NCBI RefSeq assembly: GCF_000090795.2
Contig: NW_003546479.1
Coordinates: 13,811 to 77,810, forward strand
From: Amphimedon queenslandica
Lineage: Eukaryota > Porifera > Demospongiae > Haplosclerida > Niphatidae
Length of the DNA: 64,000 nucleotides
Direction of reading: 5' to 3'
In this document: piece by piece, positions 48,618 to 61,029 of the stretch
Position numbering within the stretch: position 1 is the first letter of the stretch
How the letters are laid out: each line of letters opens with the position of its first letter
The notes under the pieces: generated by a model
Told to the model about the DNA's origin: nothing
Database searches by the model: none
Seen by the model: the letters and a program-made list of their open reading frames with translations, nothing else
Program-made: the position numbers and the translations under genes

Positions 48618-51600
48618 ATGAAGATACAGTTACATGCTGTCTCTTTGGTGCTGTTAGGGTTAGTACTGTCTGTAACGTTGGCAGTAGGTGAGAACAAGTG
48701 TTAATCATTTTGAATGAGTCCTTACTCACTATCCCTCTCTTTTCCTTTCTGCTTATACACAGAGTTACGAGAGCCCAACTTCCTGCAAGTCCCAGAGGAT
48801 CGTTCACAGTTTCTGGGCAGGGAGGTAGTGTTTCAATGCTCTCTGGACAATGTGACTCTGATTCCATGGACCATAAAAATGGTGCAGTTGGCTAACAGCA
48901 GGCCAAAGATGGGGCTTTGGTATGCTATAAGCAACATCAATGAAACTGCAAAGAACTCGAATCTGACAGTACTGGCTAGCTCTTCCTTTGATATGGCACC
49001 GATATTCTGTACTGGAATATTTTATAACGATGTCATTGGAAAAATTAGATTTAAGAAAAGTGGTGTTGCTGTCCTCAGGGTTCAAGGTACACACTATGTA
49101 TATAATCATTTAACGCATGCACGAACACAAATGAGGGATTTTTTGCATTATTAAGTTACTGTATGTCTTTTTCTCTCTCTCCTTCCTTTTTTCCTCTTTG
49201 TTTTTCCCTCTTCTCAGGTGTGCCAGATGTCATCACTCAATTTAATGGAGACAATACCTCTAGCACTATGATCCTCTTTGAATGGACTCCCCCTACTCAT
49301 CACCGCGGCTTGCCGCCATGCTGTGACTCCTACTACATAAATGTCACTCATTTCTTATCATCGGAGAGTATTGTTGATGATAATGTCACGTCTCCCAGCA
49401 TTGAATTCTCTATTTCCGAGGATAGGCTCTGTGATGTACTGCTGGTGAGTATCGTTGCAACTAATGTTGTAGGAGATGGAGCTGAATTTAAACAAAGATG
49501 GTCACTAGGAGGTAAGGGAGAGAGAGAAAGAGAGAGAGGGAGAGAGAGAGAGAGTGAGGGAGGGAGGGAAGGAGAGAGAGGGAGAGAGAGAGAGTTGGGA
49601 AGGGGTAGAGTAAAGAGGTTGGAGGGACCCAAATTAGATTAACTAGGGGGTTTTGCGTTGATGTGTAGCTTTGATTATTAATTTTGATTGAAAAAAGTAT
49701 GAAAACAATAGTGTGTGGACACCTTCATGACTTTACATAATGATAATTATGACATAATGGGGAACTTCCCTGGACCAATCCCTTGACATTTGTAAGGAGT
49801 AATCTTACCTGATTCTAATCTTTAGTTTATAGTGATAATTATAGTATTTGGGAAATTCTTCTTACATATTTGCGTAATTACTCACAAGACATACACATGT
49901 TTGCATTATGATGCCTCTCATATGATAAACAACTCCCCTATATATTATATATTGGTGCTTTTATTTTTAGGACATTTTGAGACAAGAACTGCTAACACTT
50001 CACTGATGTATACCAGTGCTGGTGCACTTATATTAGACATTAGGATTGAGGTAATTATATAGAAGTGCATACTGTACTCTTGGCATTATGGATATAATGT
50101 ACCGGTAATAATAATAATGTATAATAATGAGGTAATAATGTACATACATTATCAAGAGTACATGATCTACTCTATACATTATGCATATACTCAAGATATA
50201 CCTAATAGTTGTTTTTTGATGCATTGTGTTATTGATTCCTGTTATTTTTTTCTATTATTATTATTATTAGATCAGGGGCTATTGCTTGTCTGATCTTAGT
50301 AACGTGACTTTCTCCCTTCGCTGTGATGATACTCCAAATGATCTAGTGACTACAAGACTGATCAATGCCCTTCCTAATGACAGAGCTCATTCAACTGAAC
50401 TGAACCTGACAATAACCGACTCACACACTGAGAGAAGGTGCTTGTGGGACATTGCACTAGACAATGATGTGGACTATAATGGGCTCCTTAGTAAGTTATA
50501 GCAATATGTACTATATCTTGTACATGAATGTTGTTAAGTTGCTCAAAAAATGGGAAGAAGGCAGGATATTTTGGCAAAAATAACAAGTAGAGAATTCTCT
50601 ATTTTTATAATTTTTTCTAATACATATACGTGTTTTTATGTTGTGTAGAAAATTTGAGCGAAATTCGATAAAGTTTGGATTTTTTATGAAATTTTAAAAT
50701 TTGCTCCAAAATTGGGCCAAAGTTCCTGTACTATAGTACAGGGTCGTTGGCCAAATTTTGCAAAAAATCACTTCGTAAGAATTTTCCATTTTAATAATTT
50801 TTCTGATGTATATACATGTTTTTATGTTGTGTAGAAAGTTTGAACTGATTCTAATCAAAATTAAATTTTTTATAAATTTTAAAAGTTACTCAAAATTTGG
50901 GCAAAAGTCCCTGTACTATATATAGTACAGGGTCATTGGCCGAATTTCATCAAAAAATGGCTAGGAGAAAATTCTGCATGTTTATAATTTTTTCTGATAC
51001 AAATACATGTCCTTATGTTGTGTATCAACTTTGAGCTTATTCCAATTAAATTTGGATTTTTTATAAATTTTTAAAGTTGCCAAAATACCATGTACTGTAT
51101 TCTGGTCATGAAGCTCATGCTGTTTAGCTCATGCTTTGTGGGAACATAATTATCTTAAATTGCTTGTAATAATTGATTAAAATTTATATCGGTATTTTAA
51201 AAATTAAGTTGTTCAAACAAAATGATGGAACAACACAAAAATTGGTTGGAAAATTGGGTGAAATGGTCGAAAAAAATGTCCAATGTCTGACTGTTATTTC
51301 TGGCTCTGCTAAAGCACTAGCTAATGCACAGTTGGTGATTATAAATTTGTAAAATTTAATTCCTCAATCAGCAAAATTTATACCTAATCAATATGCAATT
51401 TTGCTTCAGTTATTGTGTTATTATTAATAAGAGATACAAAAGGTGTTGTTGTGATAGAGTTATTTTATAATTTTATATTAACTGATAACTGACTGATAAA
51501 TATGTGATTATTGTGACAGTTTATGCAGTACTAGGAAAACACTTTATTAATTTCCCCTTCTCCCTCTCTCTCAGGCACATATGATGTGAGTAATGCTACA

Positions 51601-52479
51601 GTCAGTGATACAGGCCCTGGGTACATATGCATAGCTTGCTCCTTCATTCCACTGACACAGGCCAGAGGCTGTTATCTTAATTTGACGCGTGTCACTGATG
51701 TGTTTGATACTGCTCAAGTTTTGGAATCAGCTAATCTGCCAATCAGTGGTGGAGGAGGTTGTGTTAATGTATCACGAGGAGGAGATTACTTAGTCACTGT
51801 GCATGATTGGAATCAGGATGATGATTACAGTATTAATCCTGCTTTCAATCTCTCTACTGTATTCATTCCTCCTCCTCCTCCTATTGTTTCTTCTTCTTCT
51901 GTACCTTCTCCCAGTCCAACAGAAACAGTTCAACCTTCAGCAAATAGTGATGGTAAGATAAATCATTTTAATTATTTTTTAAAATTTTTATACATTTTAG
52001 CTGTCAATGCTAGTATAGCAGTTGGTAGTGTTTTAGGAGTAGTGATAATTCTCATTGTAGTAGTTGCTATTATAATGGTCATAGTATTTGTCATGAAAAA
52101 AAAGAAGTGAGCAATTATTATTATATACTTCATTTATGAATTTATGTANNNNNNNNNNTTGATGGATCTGGACCTGTTAGTTTAATTTTATAATTTGCTC
52201 AATTATTAATTTTTATTATCTAGGCTGTTAAGCCTTGCAATTTCCTGGATCCATCATGTGCGTATTTCTTATTAATTTTTTGATTTGCTTTTTTTATCAA
52301 TTTCTATTTCTACAGTTGACAATGAAGAAGACTTTTTGAAGGCCGCTGAAATTCAGTTGAAACAATTCTACCAAAGATGTACACAAAGGGAAGGAAATTT
52401 CAGACTTCATTTGGGTTATAACAACGATAAAGAAGACAAGTTTACTCTTTTCGTAGAAAAAGAACTTATAGATCAATAA
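48618..52479 (+). CDS. R13: Ig/FN3 receptor with the unrecognised Cys module
   Basis: Exons: 48618-48687, 48763-49086, 49218-49511, 49971-50050, 50271-50490, 51575-51952, 52001-52106, 52224-52261, 52316-52479, giving 557 aa. Without the last two splices, a stop at 52108-52110 gives 491 aa. Signal 1-23, Ig 24-131, FN3 132-229, split module 230-329, Cys module about 330-420 (CIACSFIPLTQARGC and YLVTVHD), short PPPP/Ser stalk, transmembrane about 460-485, then KKKK. The spliced tail ends in an acidic helical stretch (VEKELIDQ). The tail exons are less certain because a 10-N gap lies in that intron. A 1.08-kb intron holds repeat array f. Confidence 0.75.
50560..51085 (+). repeat. 184-186 bp palindrome-core repeat, array f (about 3 units)
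   Basis: Palindromes at 50725-50742 (perfect 18 bp) and from 50908, where the centre is expanded to tatata but stays palindromic. Spacing 184 bp. Lies in the R13 intron between exons 5 and 6. Confidence 0.9.
52149..52158. other. Assembly gap (10 N)
   Basis: Short N run inside the intron that follows the R13 transmembrane exon. Confidence 1.
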
Positions 52480-52826
52480 TTTATTAATAATTTTGTAGAA
52501 AAGTGTGTGTCATTGTGTTAATTTTTAATTTTAATGATCATTAGGATTATAATCAAAATAAAAGATCAGCAGCAAAAAAGCAAAAATTGATTTTTAGCTG
52601 TACTGTGCGTGGGCGAGCTCGAGTTGATTTGAGACTGGGCGTGTCATTTCTATTATTATCAGTTTCAAGCTTCTCTGCTGCAATAAAAAGACAGGTTAGC
52701 CTGCAGAGCAAAAGTAATAAACTGGATCTTGTCTACTGAGGAAGCGGTGAGGAGATAGGGAACCAGCAATTCGTTAGTCTTCACTCGTAACGTGTGAGCA
52801 ATATAATATCCCAAGCTAGCTGCAGA

Positions 52827-53084
52827 ATGTCTCGTATTCCCACCAAGTTAGTTAACACACTACTTTTAGCATCAGTCTTTATCGTAATAATAAACCGTCA
52901 GTCAGTATCTATGGGTATACAGTATCTGTTCAATACTTCACTTTGTCTATATTTCACTGTGTTTGTAATTGGAGGACTGGGTTGTGGTTACATGCCTCAG
53001 TACAGTCACTTTGTAATTGTTTGTCTATCTCTTCCTTCTTTCCTTGTTTTTATTGCTTTAACTTCTCAATTGATAAGCATCTAA
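52827..53084 (+). CDS. Short hydrophobic ORF or alternative first exon of R14
   Basis: The ORF reads 85 aa starting MSRIPTKLVNTLLLASVF. The first 30 residues look like a signal peptide, and a donor (gggtatac) after residue 30 is in phase 1, so it could splice straight to the R14 Ig exon at 54559. Alternatively it is a small membrane protein or chance. I favour an alternative first exon, with low confidence. Confidence 0.35.
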   Translation: MSRIPTKLVNTLLLASVFIVIINRQSVSMGIQYLFNTSLCLYFTVFVIGGLGCGYMPQYSHFVIVCLSLPSFLVFIALTSQLISI

Positions 53085-53321
53085 TTCAACATGCACTCTT
53101 GTATCACACCATGATCACACACACGCACACACACTCATCGCACTGTGTATGAGGTGCTGTTACTATTAGCAGCTCATTATTCACTCAATTAACACATTAA
53201 ACAGTTACATTGAGCTCAGTGTTTATCAACTGTGTAACTGTACTTACTATAATGTGATAACTCCATGCATGTACACGTTAAGGGCCTCACATCAATAGGA
53301 TTTATTGGATTGACAGATGTA

Positions 53322-56300
53322 ATGCTGTGGTAAGTGTACATTCTTGTGTCTAGCAGTTCTCTTTGATGAGTAAAATGCTGTTCAATCTTGTGTACATGGC
53401 TGTTCCGTTGTATCTTGGCATGTTCTTGACATTAATTCATTCAATAATTCAATATTTAGTCTTTACTCATTGCAATTGATTAAACTAAACAATAGATCAT
53501 TGATATGGTATAAGATAAACACTGTGCATCATTGCTGTGTCTTATTTTGTTTTTAGTCTTTGCTCATTGCAATTGATTAAACTGAACAATAGATCATTGA
53601 TACGGTATAAGATAAACACTGTCCATCATTGCTGTGTCTTTAATTGTTTTTATTCTCATGATCTTCAGACTAACCAGTTCCTTATAAACATGTTTATCTA
53701 GTTTGACCAGATTTATGTCTTTTTAGTAGTGGGTACAACTAGTTGGTCAGTGCTACCTGTCTTACCTTATATAGAGAGATAGTAGCTCTACTATTATACT
53801 GTACTACTCTTGGCCAAACTTAGTGACCATTTGATGGGATTCCCTCATCAAAAGAAAGCAAAAAACCATACACCATATGTCCTGATTGATGTACTACTAC
53901 TAGTAGACAGACAAAATAAAATTATTAAAAGTTTTAAACCCTCAGTTCTTGATCAAGGACAAAGTGCAAAGCAAAAATTAAAAAAATTAAAAAGCATAAA
54001 AATGGTTTACTTCCTGTTCTTGTTTGCACCTCAAGGTGTGAACAAGGTGTCAAAATTAACTTGTAATTTTTGAATTTTTAACTGATTTAAAATTTGGTCC
54101 ACTCTTTTTTATAGGATACCATTTCTCCCATACTTACTACTCATTCCATTGGCATTGCTCTCAGTTGTATATGGAGAAAGTAAGTCATTTGTAGCAATGC
54201 ATGTAAACTATGTACATGTAGGAAAGATGAGAAAAAGTAGAGGAGGAGGAGAGAGAGAGAGAGAGTGGGTACAACTATTTGGGTGTTGATGGATTTGACC
54301 ACTACAAACTAGCATCATTAATTATGTGGTAAATTGGTTTAGTACATGTCCAATGTGCTACATGTACTTGAGGTTTGGGTGTGTATCATTCCTATGATTC
54401 TTCCTAACATGATTATCACATGTTTGTACACTGAATAAAATAAACTCTCTCTATTATGCCACACTAGGTGGAGTACTTGTAGAATAAAAAACAATACTGT
54501 GAACAAAGAACTGGTTTAATATTGCTTTGTCCCCCTCTCTCCTTCTCTCTCTCTCTAGTAATAGTACCTCCCCAGTCACTCAATACTACAGTTGGTAGTA
54601 ATGCCCCATTCACTTGTGTGGCCTCTAATACACTAGTTCTTGGATGGACTATCAATGGGCTGCCAGCTATAACATATAATGCAGTACCTAATGACACTCA
54701 TAACTCATTGGAGTATACTTCACTGCTGACAGTTAATGCTACTGAAACACTAAACGGATCCATCATAACCTGCCTTGCTATTTCTTATACACACAAGACC
54801 ACCAATGTCTCAGCTATACTTCTAGTACAAGGTAAAATGCTAGCTAATGTGTATTAATTGATGATAAGTGTATTGTGTTACAATGGCAGGTAGCATTAAA
54901 TATGGGATTATATGACAATATTTTTTGTAGCAATTATACTGATTGGGTTATGTTTGTTTTGCTAATTTTATAATCATTGTATTTCTCTGTTTTGTTATTA
55001 CTACTAGACTAATGTGACTTGACATCAGATACTACTACTCGTTGTTACTATCCTCTCCCTCTTTCTCTCTCTCCTTCACTCTCTCCCTTTCTCTCTCTCT
55101 CTCTCTATCACTCTCTTCTATTTTTATAGGTCTATTAGAACCAGTTCACAATCTAACTGTATTACGTACAAATTCATCATTTATAAATATCTCATTTATA
55201 TCTCCACACACCCTGCTTAATGTCCCCATCACCAGTTATCACTTACAATTGAATGGTGTATATACTAACACTACAGAGACATACGTACTATCCAATACAA
55301 CCCTATCATCATTAATATCACTGCCTTTTCAGTGTGAGTTGTATAGAGTCAGTGTCACTGCTCAAAATGGAGCTGGGTATAGCAACAATGCAACTAGAAG
55401 CATTAACATTATTGAAGGTAAACTCATCCTTAAATTAACATGTGTGTTAGTTACTTAAGTTTTGAGCCAATTCAAATCATATGCAAATTATTAATTAATG
55501 ATCTTATTTCTCTCCTTTCTTTTCTTTATAGTTCCACATATAAAAGCTGATAGTGTTCAGTTATTCATTTATAAATCATCAGTTGATTCTTTGCCTCAAG
55601 TTAACATCAGTTTTAAGGTAATACTCTCCTTTCTTCCTGTCTAAATCTTGCTTGTTCAACCTTGTTCATGTTCAAGGCTAAACATTTATTCTTATTATAA
55701 AATTAGTGAGTCATTATCACGTTATGATTATTGTAAAGAAGTCAATTTTCACACATTAGCAATCAAATTAATAATAAATAATTATATTATTTATTATTTA
55801 TAATTATATATTATTATTTATTTATTATCATAGATTATTCAACCTAACTGTGCTTCATGGCTACCTCATCATGTTAAAATAAACACTGGATACCACACCC
55901 ACTCATTTGGACCACTTCCACTCAAAAATGGATTTGTAGAGCTAGTTTTGCTCAATTTGACTGAAAACAGGTTTTATCAACTCGTTATGTGGGACGAGAA
56001 TGGAGGTGGAGTCAGTAATACTGCTAACGCAACAATAAGTAAGTCATTTTTAATTATTTTATTTTTATTGTTATTTTTATTTATTTATTTTTGTAGGTAG
56101 TTTTGGGGTGCAAAATGTTAGCGTTAATTCCCCCCAAAAGGGGGTCCTGTGCATATCTTGTTCCTTTATGAAGGGTTCCAGTGATGTTGGTTGCTATGCT
56201 GAACTGTCACACACAGTACATACCACTGGTTACACTGCTGTTCACATTAACCGAGGGAAAGGGGAGGAGTCAGTTAGTGGGTGTGTCACTAAACTAGAAG

Positions 56301-58999
56301 AGGGTCTGTACAACATTGCAGTATATGATGTAGAGACAAATGGAGAAAGAGGAAACGCTGCTGTTACCCTATCCAATATTATAATTAATAATAATGATGA
56401 TGATGATGATGATAATAATGCAGTTACTGCTACAGTGCAATCTCTGCTACCTTCTCCTACAGTGAGTGACTCTGTTAGTAGTCCATCAGTATCAGGTGAG
56501 TGTCATATGATTGTCATGTGATATATGTATATACATGTAGGTCCTACAACTACTGGTGAAGTATCTGGAGACACATTCTCTATTCAGCCATTTAGAGATG
56601 CTGGTATGTATATTGCATTTATGTGCAGTTGATTAATTATACCTTTACTTTTCATTGTAATGTATTTTATTTCTTTTTTTCTTTTTATTGCAGCTATAGG
56701 AATAGGAATCTTATTAATATTAATGATAATCATATTATCAATATTAATAATCTATCAATTGAGAAGGAATAGACAAAGGAAGGTGTGGGAGACAGAGAGG
56801 GATCATGGAACAATGAGGAGATCAAACTCATTCCAACCTCAACCTACCAATGAGTGAGCCCCTATTAATTAAGATACTTAAAAAATCAAAATTTAATTGG
56901 AATCAGCTCAAACTTTCTGCATAACACGTGTACATCTATATGCATCAAAATGAATTATAAAAATGGAAAATTTTTACCAAGTGATTTTTGGCGAAATTTG
57001 GCCAACGAGCCTGTACTATAGTACAGGGACTTTAGCCCAATTTTTGAGTAACTTTAAAAATTCATTAAAAAATTCAAATTGGATCGGAATCAGCTCAAAT
57101 TTTCTACACAACATAAGTACATGTATATGCATCAGAAAAAATTATAAAAATGGAAATATCTTACCAAGTGATTTTTGGAAAAATTTGGCCAACGAGCCTG
57201 TACTATAGTACAGGGACTTTGGCCCAATTTTTGAGTAACTTTAAAAATTCATAAAAAATTCAAATTGGATCGGAATCAGCTCAAATTTTCTACACAACAT
57301 AAGTACATGTATATGCATCAGAAAAAATTATAAAAATGGAAATATCTTACCAAATGATTTTTGGCAAAATTTGGCCAATGACCCCGTACTATAGTACAGG
57401 AACTTTGGCTCAGTTGTTGAGTAACTTTTAAAAATTTATAAAAAATCCAATTTTTATCAGAATCAGCTCAAACTTAAAACACAACAAAATAACATGTATT
57501 ACACTGGTGGATTCAGAAAAATTGAAGGGGGGGTTTCCATTTTACTTAAGTGGGTGTGGCTCGTTACTTTTAATTAAATTTAAGTGTTGCTCATCAATTT
57601 TAATTACTAAAATGGAGGAAAAGTGCTGCAAAAAACTGCAAAAAGAAAACTTCTTCTGCCAAAGGGGGGTTCCATGGAACCCATGGAACCCCCCTAGATC
57701 CACCATTGTATTATGCATTAGAAAAAAATTTATAATGCAGAATTTTGTTCTCATTTTTGATACTTAAGTACAATGTACTATAAAACAAGATTTTTTGACC
57801 AAATTTTGAAGCAACCTTAGCAGTTTGTAATATTTAATAATAGGTGATTTATCCTTTTAGTTAAAATTTTGAACCCTAATTACAGACATATTACAATTTA
57901 TCATACTATTACCTTAAATACATTATACAACTTTATTTTCTCTTTCTCTCTCAAGGTATGAGTGTAGACCAGTCAATGAATTGGAACGTGAAGTTACTCC
58001 TTCAACTGTCACTAGTGACGAGACCTCTCCATCGTTCGCTCCTCCTCCTGCTCCTCCTCCTTCATCTCTCAATACATCATCACCATCAACAGTAACTACA
58101 GACCTACCTTCACCAGAGTAAGTCATTCTCCAGTGTATAGTACTTATAACTAAAACTGCCTACAAAATATTTTAATGCATATAGAAGATGAGTAAAAGAA
58201 TGTTTTCCAAATATCAGCTTTAAAATTATTGATTTTTTGCAATATTTTTTATAGTTCACAATCAGACACTGGGTTAATATTGAGAGATAATAGTAATTCA
58301 TCAGTACAACCACAGACTACAAGAGTAAGCCCCTATCATTATGAGACCTTATTTATATTGCATTAAAATTAATGTACAGCACACATTACAGTGTAGCTAA
58401 ATGCATTATTACTTAGTGTATTTGTAGTTGCTTTATGAATTTTTAAAATCAATTTCTAGTCCTCATTGAGACCTACACCAGTATTGTCAGCATGGGCTGC
58501 AGTGAATCAGTTAGCATCATTACCTGTAGCTGATGAATTATCACCTCCACCATCCTATGAGTCAGCACTCAATATAGCAACTGAGCCATTTGATAGACCA
58601 CAGAGTGTCATAATAGTAAGATACATATTGAATTTATTATACTGTTTGAATACTAGTCATTCATTGTGATTGAATGTTGATTATTGTGATCTTCACTATT
58701 TATGTTGTCTTTCTGTTTCATTGTAGCCTTCAAGGCTAAACGTTTCATCAGAAGCTACTCCACCTCTTTCAGCAAGACCAATTGATGGTAGTGAATATGC
58801 TCAGTTGGACTTCCCTTCCTCCCCTCTTCCTCCTCCTCCTCTTTATAATGATGAGAATTGCTGGTATAATCCTCGACCTGTTGTTACTATGATTAATAGC
58901 CCACCAGTTATCAATGGAGTACAATATTCAACAGTATATACAACTAATAATCTAAGAACTGGTTTTAATAGAATAACACTCAATCATTCACTTGTGTAA
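53322..58999 (+). CDS. R14: Ig/FN3 receptor with Cys module and ITIM/PPxY tail
   Basis: Thirteen exons: 53322-53329, 54115-54179, 54559-54831, 55130-55417, 55532-55617, 55834-56038, 56097-56495, 56541-56603, 56694-56853, 57956-58117, 58255-58324, 58460-58615, 58727-58999, giving 735 aa. The first coding exon has only 8 bases (ATG CTG TG) and completes the signal MLWIPFLPYLLLIPLALL. Ig 25-115, FN3 116-211, split module 212-308, Cys module about 309-410 (CISCSFMKGSSDVGC, YNIAVYD), stalk, transmembrane about 465-482, tail of about 250 aa. The tail has PPSY (Tyr 626) and PPLY (Tyr 685), both PPxY WW-domain ligand forms, and SEYAQL (Tyr 669) and VQYSTV (Tyr 712), both ITIM consensus. Retaining intron 9 stops translation at once. 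Confidence 0.8.
53457..53646 (+). repeat. 97-bp tandem duplication in R14 intron 1
   Basis: Two near-identical copies, starting about 53461 and 53558, sharing cattgcaattgattaaact and cattgctgtgtctt. Confidence 0.9.
56875..57830 (-). repeat. 187-bp palindrome-core repeat, array g (about 4-5 units)
   Basis: Reverse orientation. Palindromes begin at 57010, 57197 and 57384, 187 bp apart. It lies in the R14 intron after the transmembrane exon. A hAT-like MITE (57504-57707) interrupts the next unit. Confidence 0.9.
57504..57707. mobile_element. hAT-like MITE nested in array g
   Basis: 204 bp, with ends ctggtggattcag and ctagatccaccatt (imperfect inverted repeats of the tggtggatc type common in hAT elements). 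Flanking 8-bp sequences gtattaca and gtattatg match at six of eight positions. No coding capacity. Confidence 0.65.
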
Positions 59000-59080
59000 T
59001 AATAATAAAAGTATTGTATAATGATCGATGTTGTGGTGTATACACACATATTGCAACCTTTATAATTATCATTATAATTA

Positions 59081-59308
59081 TTAGCTTGTGTTTCTTGTTA
59101 TCCTCAACTGGTCAAGTTTGCCATACGCTTGACATTCTGATACCTTTACTCTTTCTTTATCAAGTTTACCATATGCTTGGCATTCTGATACCTTTACTCT
59201 TTCTTTATCAAGTTTGCAATATGCTTGGCATCCTGATACTTTCACCTTTTCTTCTAATTCTAACACTTTAAGGTGCTGAAGTTCTGCTTGTATTTGTGCA
59301 ATGCTCAC
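59081..59308 (-). repeat. 48-bp tandem repeat encoding a 16-residue repeat on the minus strand
   Basis: About three copies of a 48-bp unit at about 59110-59255. The minus strand stays open for 75 codons, reading MSIAQIQAELQHLKVLELEE and then repeats of the type DKERVKVSECQAYGKL. It may be a coding fragment or a chance frame of an in-phase repeat. Confidence 0.6.
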
Positions 59309-59339
59309 TTTATTAAATTAAACTATAATAATGGTTTAT

Positions 59340-59915
59340 TTTTCCAGTCAGATGTAATTTACTTAGATATAATAAAGGTTTGCAAGTTCAACATCGAGAT
59401 TCTCACTTTGATACTCAAATATTTCTCTTTGATATCCTCCACTCCGGGCTCATTTCACAACAAGTTGATCCACTCCTCACTGAATTGGTCCTCAACCCAC
59501 CATGCGTTCTTCCCCCGCTTCCCTCGTCTGTGGAACTCATTACCGCCTGTCAGTCTCTCATTATCAATGGCTCACTTTAAAAAGGTTATTATTAAATATT
59601 TTACAGACAAATTAATTAATGATTTTAATCCTGCTAATGCACACACTTTACACACTGTTTGTCCTTGTAATATATGTTCATGCAATTCTCTTCCTTCAAA
59701 TTATCTCTCTCCCTCTTGATTTTTATATATGTTCATGTAATTCTCTTCCTTTTCTTCCTTCTACTTTCTTTCTTCTTGATTTTGTATTTGGGTGTCAGGA
59801 CTAGTTCCTGGCATTCCTTCAAGACTATTTTATCAGTTTCTCTCTGCTCTCCTTCTCTTTATTGCTTGTATTGTCTTTTTAGTCTTGTAAAATGATAATA
59901 ATAATAATAATAACA
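59340..59915 (+). mobile_element. 5'-truncated LINE 3' end
   Basis: A plus-strand frame contains the typical C-terminal segment of non-LTR retrotransposon ORF2, including FFPRFPRLWNSLP and AHFKKVIIKYF (about 59429-59632). The fragment ends in an (ATA)n tail at about 59893-59915, as many LINEs do. It is CR1/L2/Jockey-like at best; the clade cannot be resolved. No endonuclease or catalytic RT core is present. Confidence 0.75.
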
Positions 59916-61029
59916 TGTATGCATCAGAAAACTCATAAAAATGGAGAATTCTCTCGATTTCCAAATTTGGCTTGTGACCTCTTAGTCTATGACAGATTAC
60001 AAAATAATTTGCAAAGTCATATACAGCTCATGAATTTATAGTTTGAACACTGAGTTCAAGCTCATTGCTGAGACATGTGGATACTGGGGATGGCATGTAA
60101 GCTACATACTATTCTTTTTAGTTTTCAAATCTTTTCTTATATATAATAGGCTTTTTTGTCCTTCAGTTAATCATTCTAATAGTGAGTGAATAAGTTTTTA
60201 TGCCAAAACTTATTATCCACTTAGTTAACTATGACAAAAAAGGTTGCTTTTATTTATATTATTTGGGCACTTGTCTATGCAAGAAAAGGAGACTCAAGAG
60301 AGTGGTAGCAGTTCAGGAATTGGGGGACCCATTTATTAAATTTAATATTGAGAAATGGAAGTCTAAAAGTGAAATATATAAAAGTAGAACTGTGCACTAT
60401 AAAAATAATTGAACTATAATAGACTACACTTGAAATAATATATCAATGCATTTTTGTCCCTATTGTTAAAAGATAGTTATATACATAATCATACATACTT
60501 TTAAAAATGTCTGTCAGGTACTGTGACCCAGGGAGAGTCAGGAATTCACTATTATTAGTACTAATTTCTCCAGCTCAGCTTTTCAGTGTTCACTGTGTAC
60601 TCCTATAGTGTGTACTGTGCAATAAATCTCTTCATAGATATACAATGTATAATATAATATGTGTTTGTATATCCATGATCTCTTTGACTCGCCTGTCTCC
60701 TCTTTCTAAAAATATAATGGCTGTATTAATGAACCTTTTCTAGTCTATGACTGAAATTTCCGTCAAAAACTAGATCTATAATCTTTTATGAACCTGTTGC
60801 ATTGTTCCTACAGCTTAAAATAGTGTATTTTTTTATGCTTGTATCTAGATCTAAGTGAGCAAAGAGGACTACATCTACTATCTAGCAGTTATCTATTAAA
60901 GCGTGGGTTAGATGATGTAGATAGCGCCATAGATATTAGATAGCGCTTTGAGGTTGGGTTGTCAAAAATTATAAATTAATTTCAAAATTTGAGCTAGCGG
61001 CTGCAGCAACAGGTATAGGCTTTACTCTC
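59916..61029. other. R14-R15 spacer
   Basis: A short remnant of the 186-bp repeat near 59920-59960, then AT-rich sequence and the R15 5' flank. A 70-codon frame at 60200-60412 has no support. Confidence 0.5.

Noticed and set aside
48714-49154. Plus-strand frame starting in the R13 first intron
   Set aside because: It is the R13 Ig exon with intron sequence on both sides; the spliced model is preferred.
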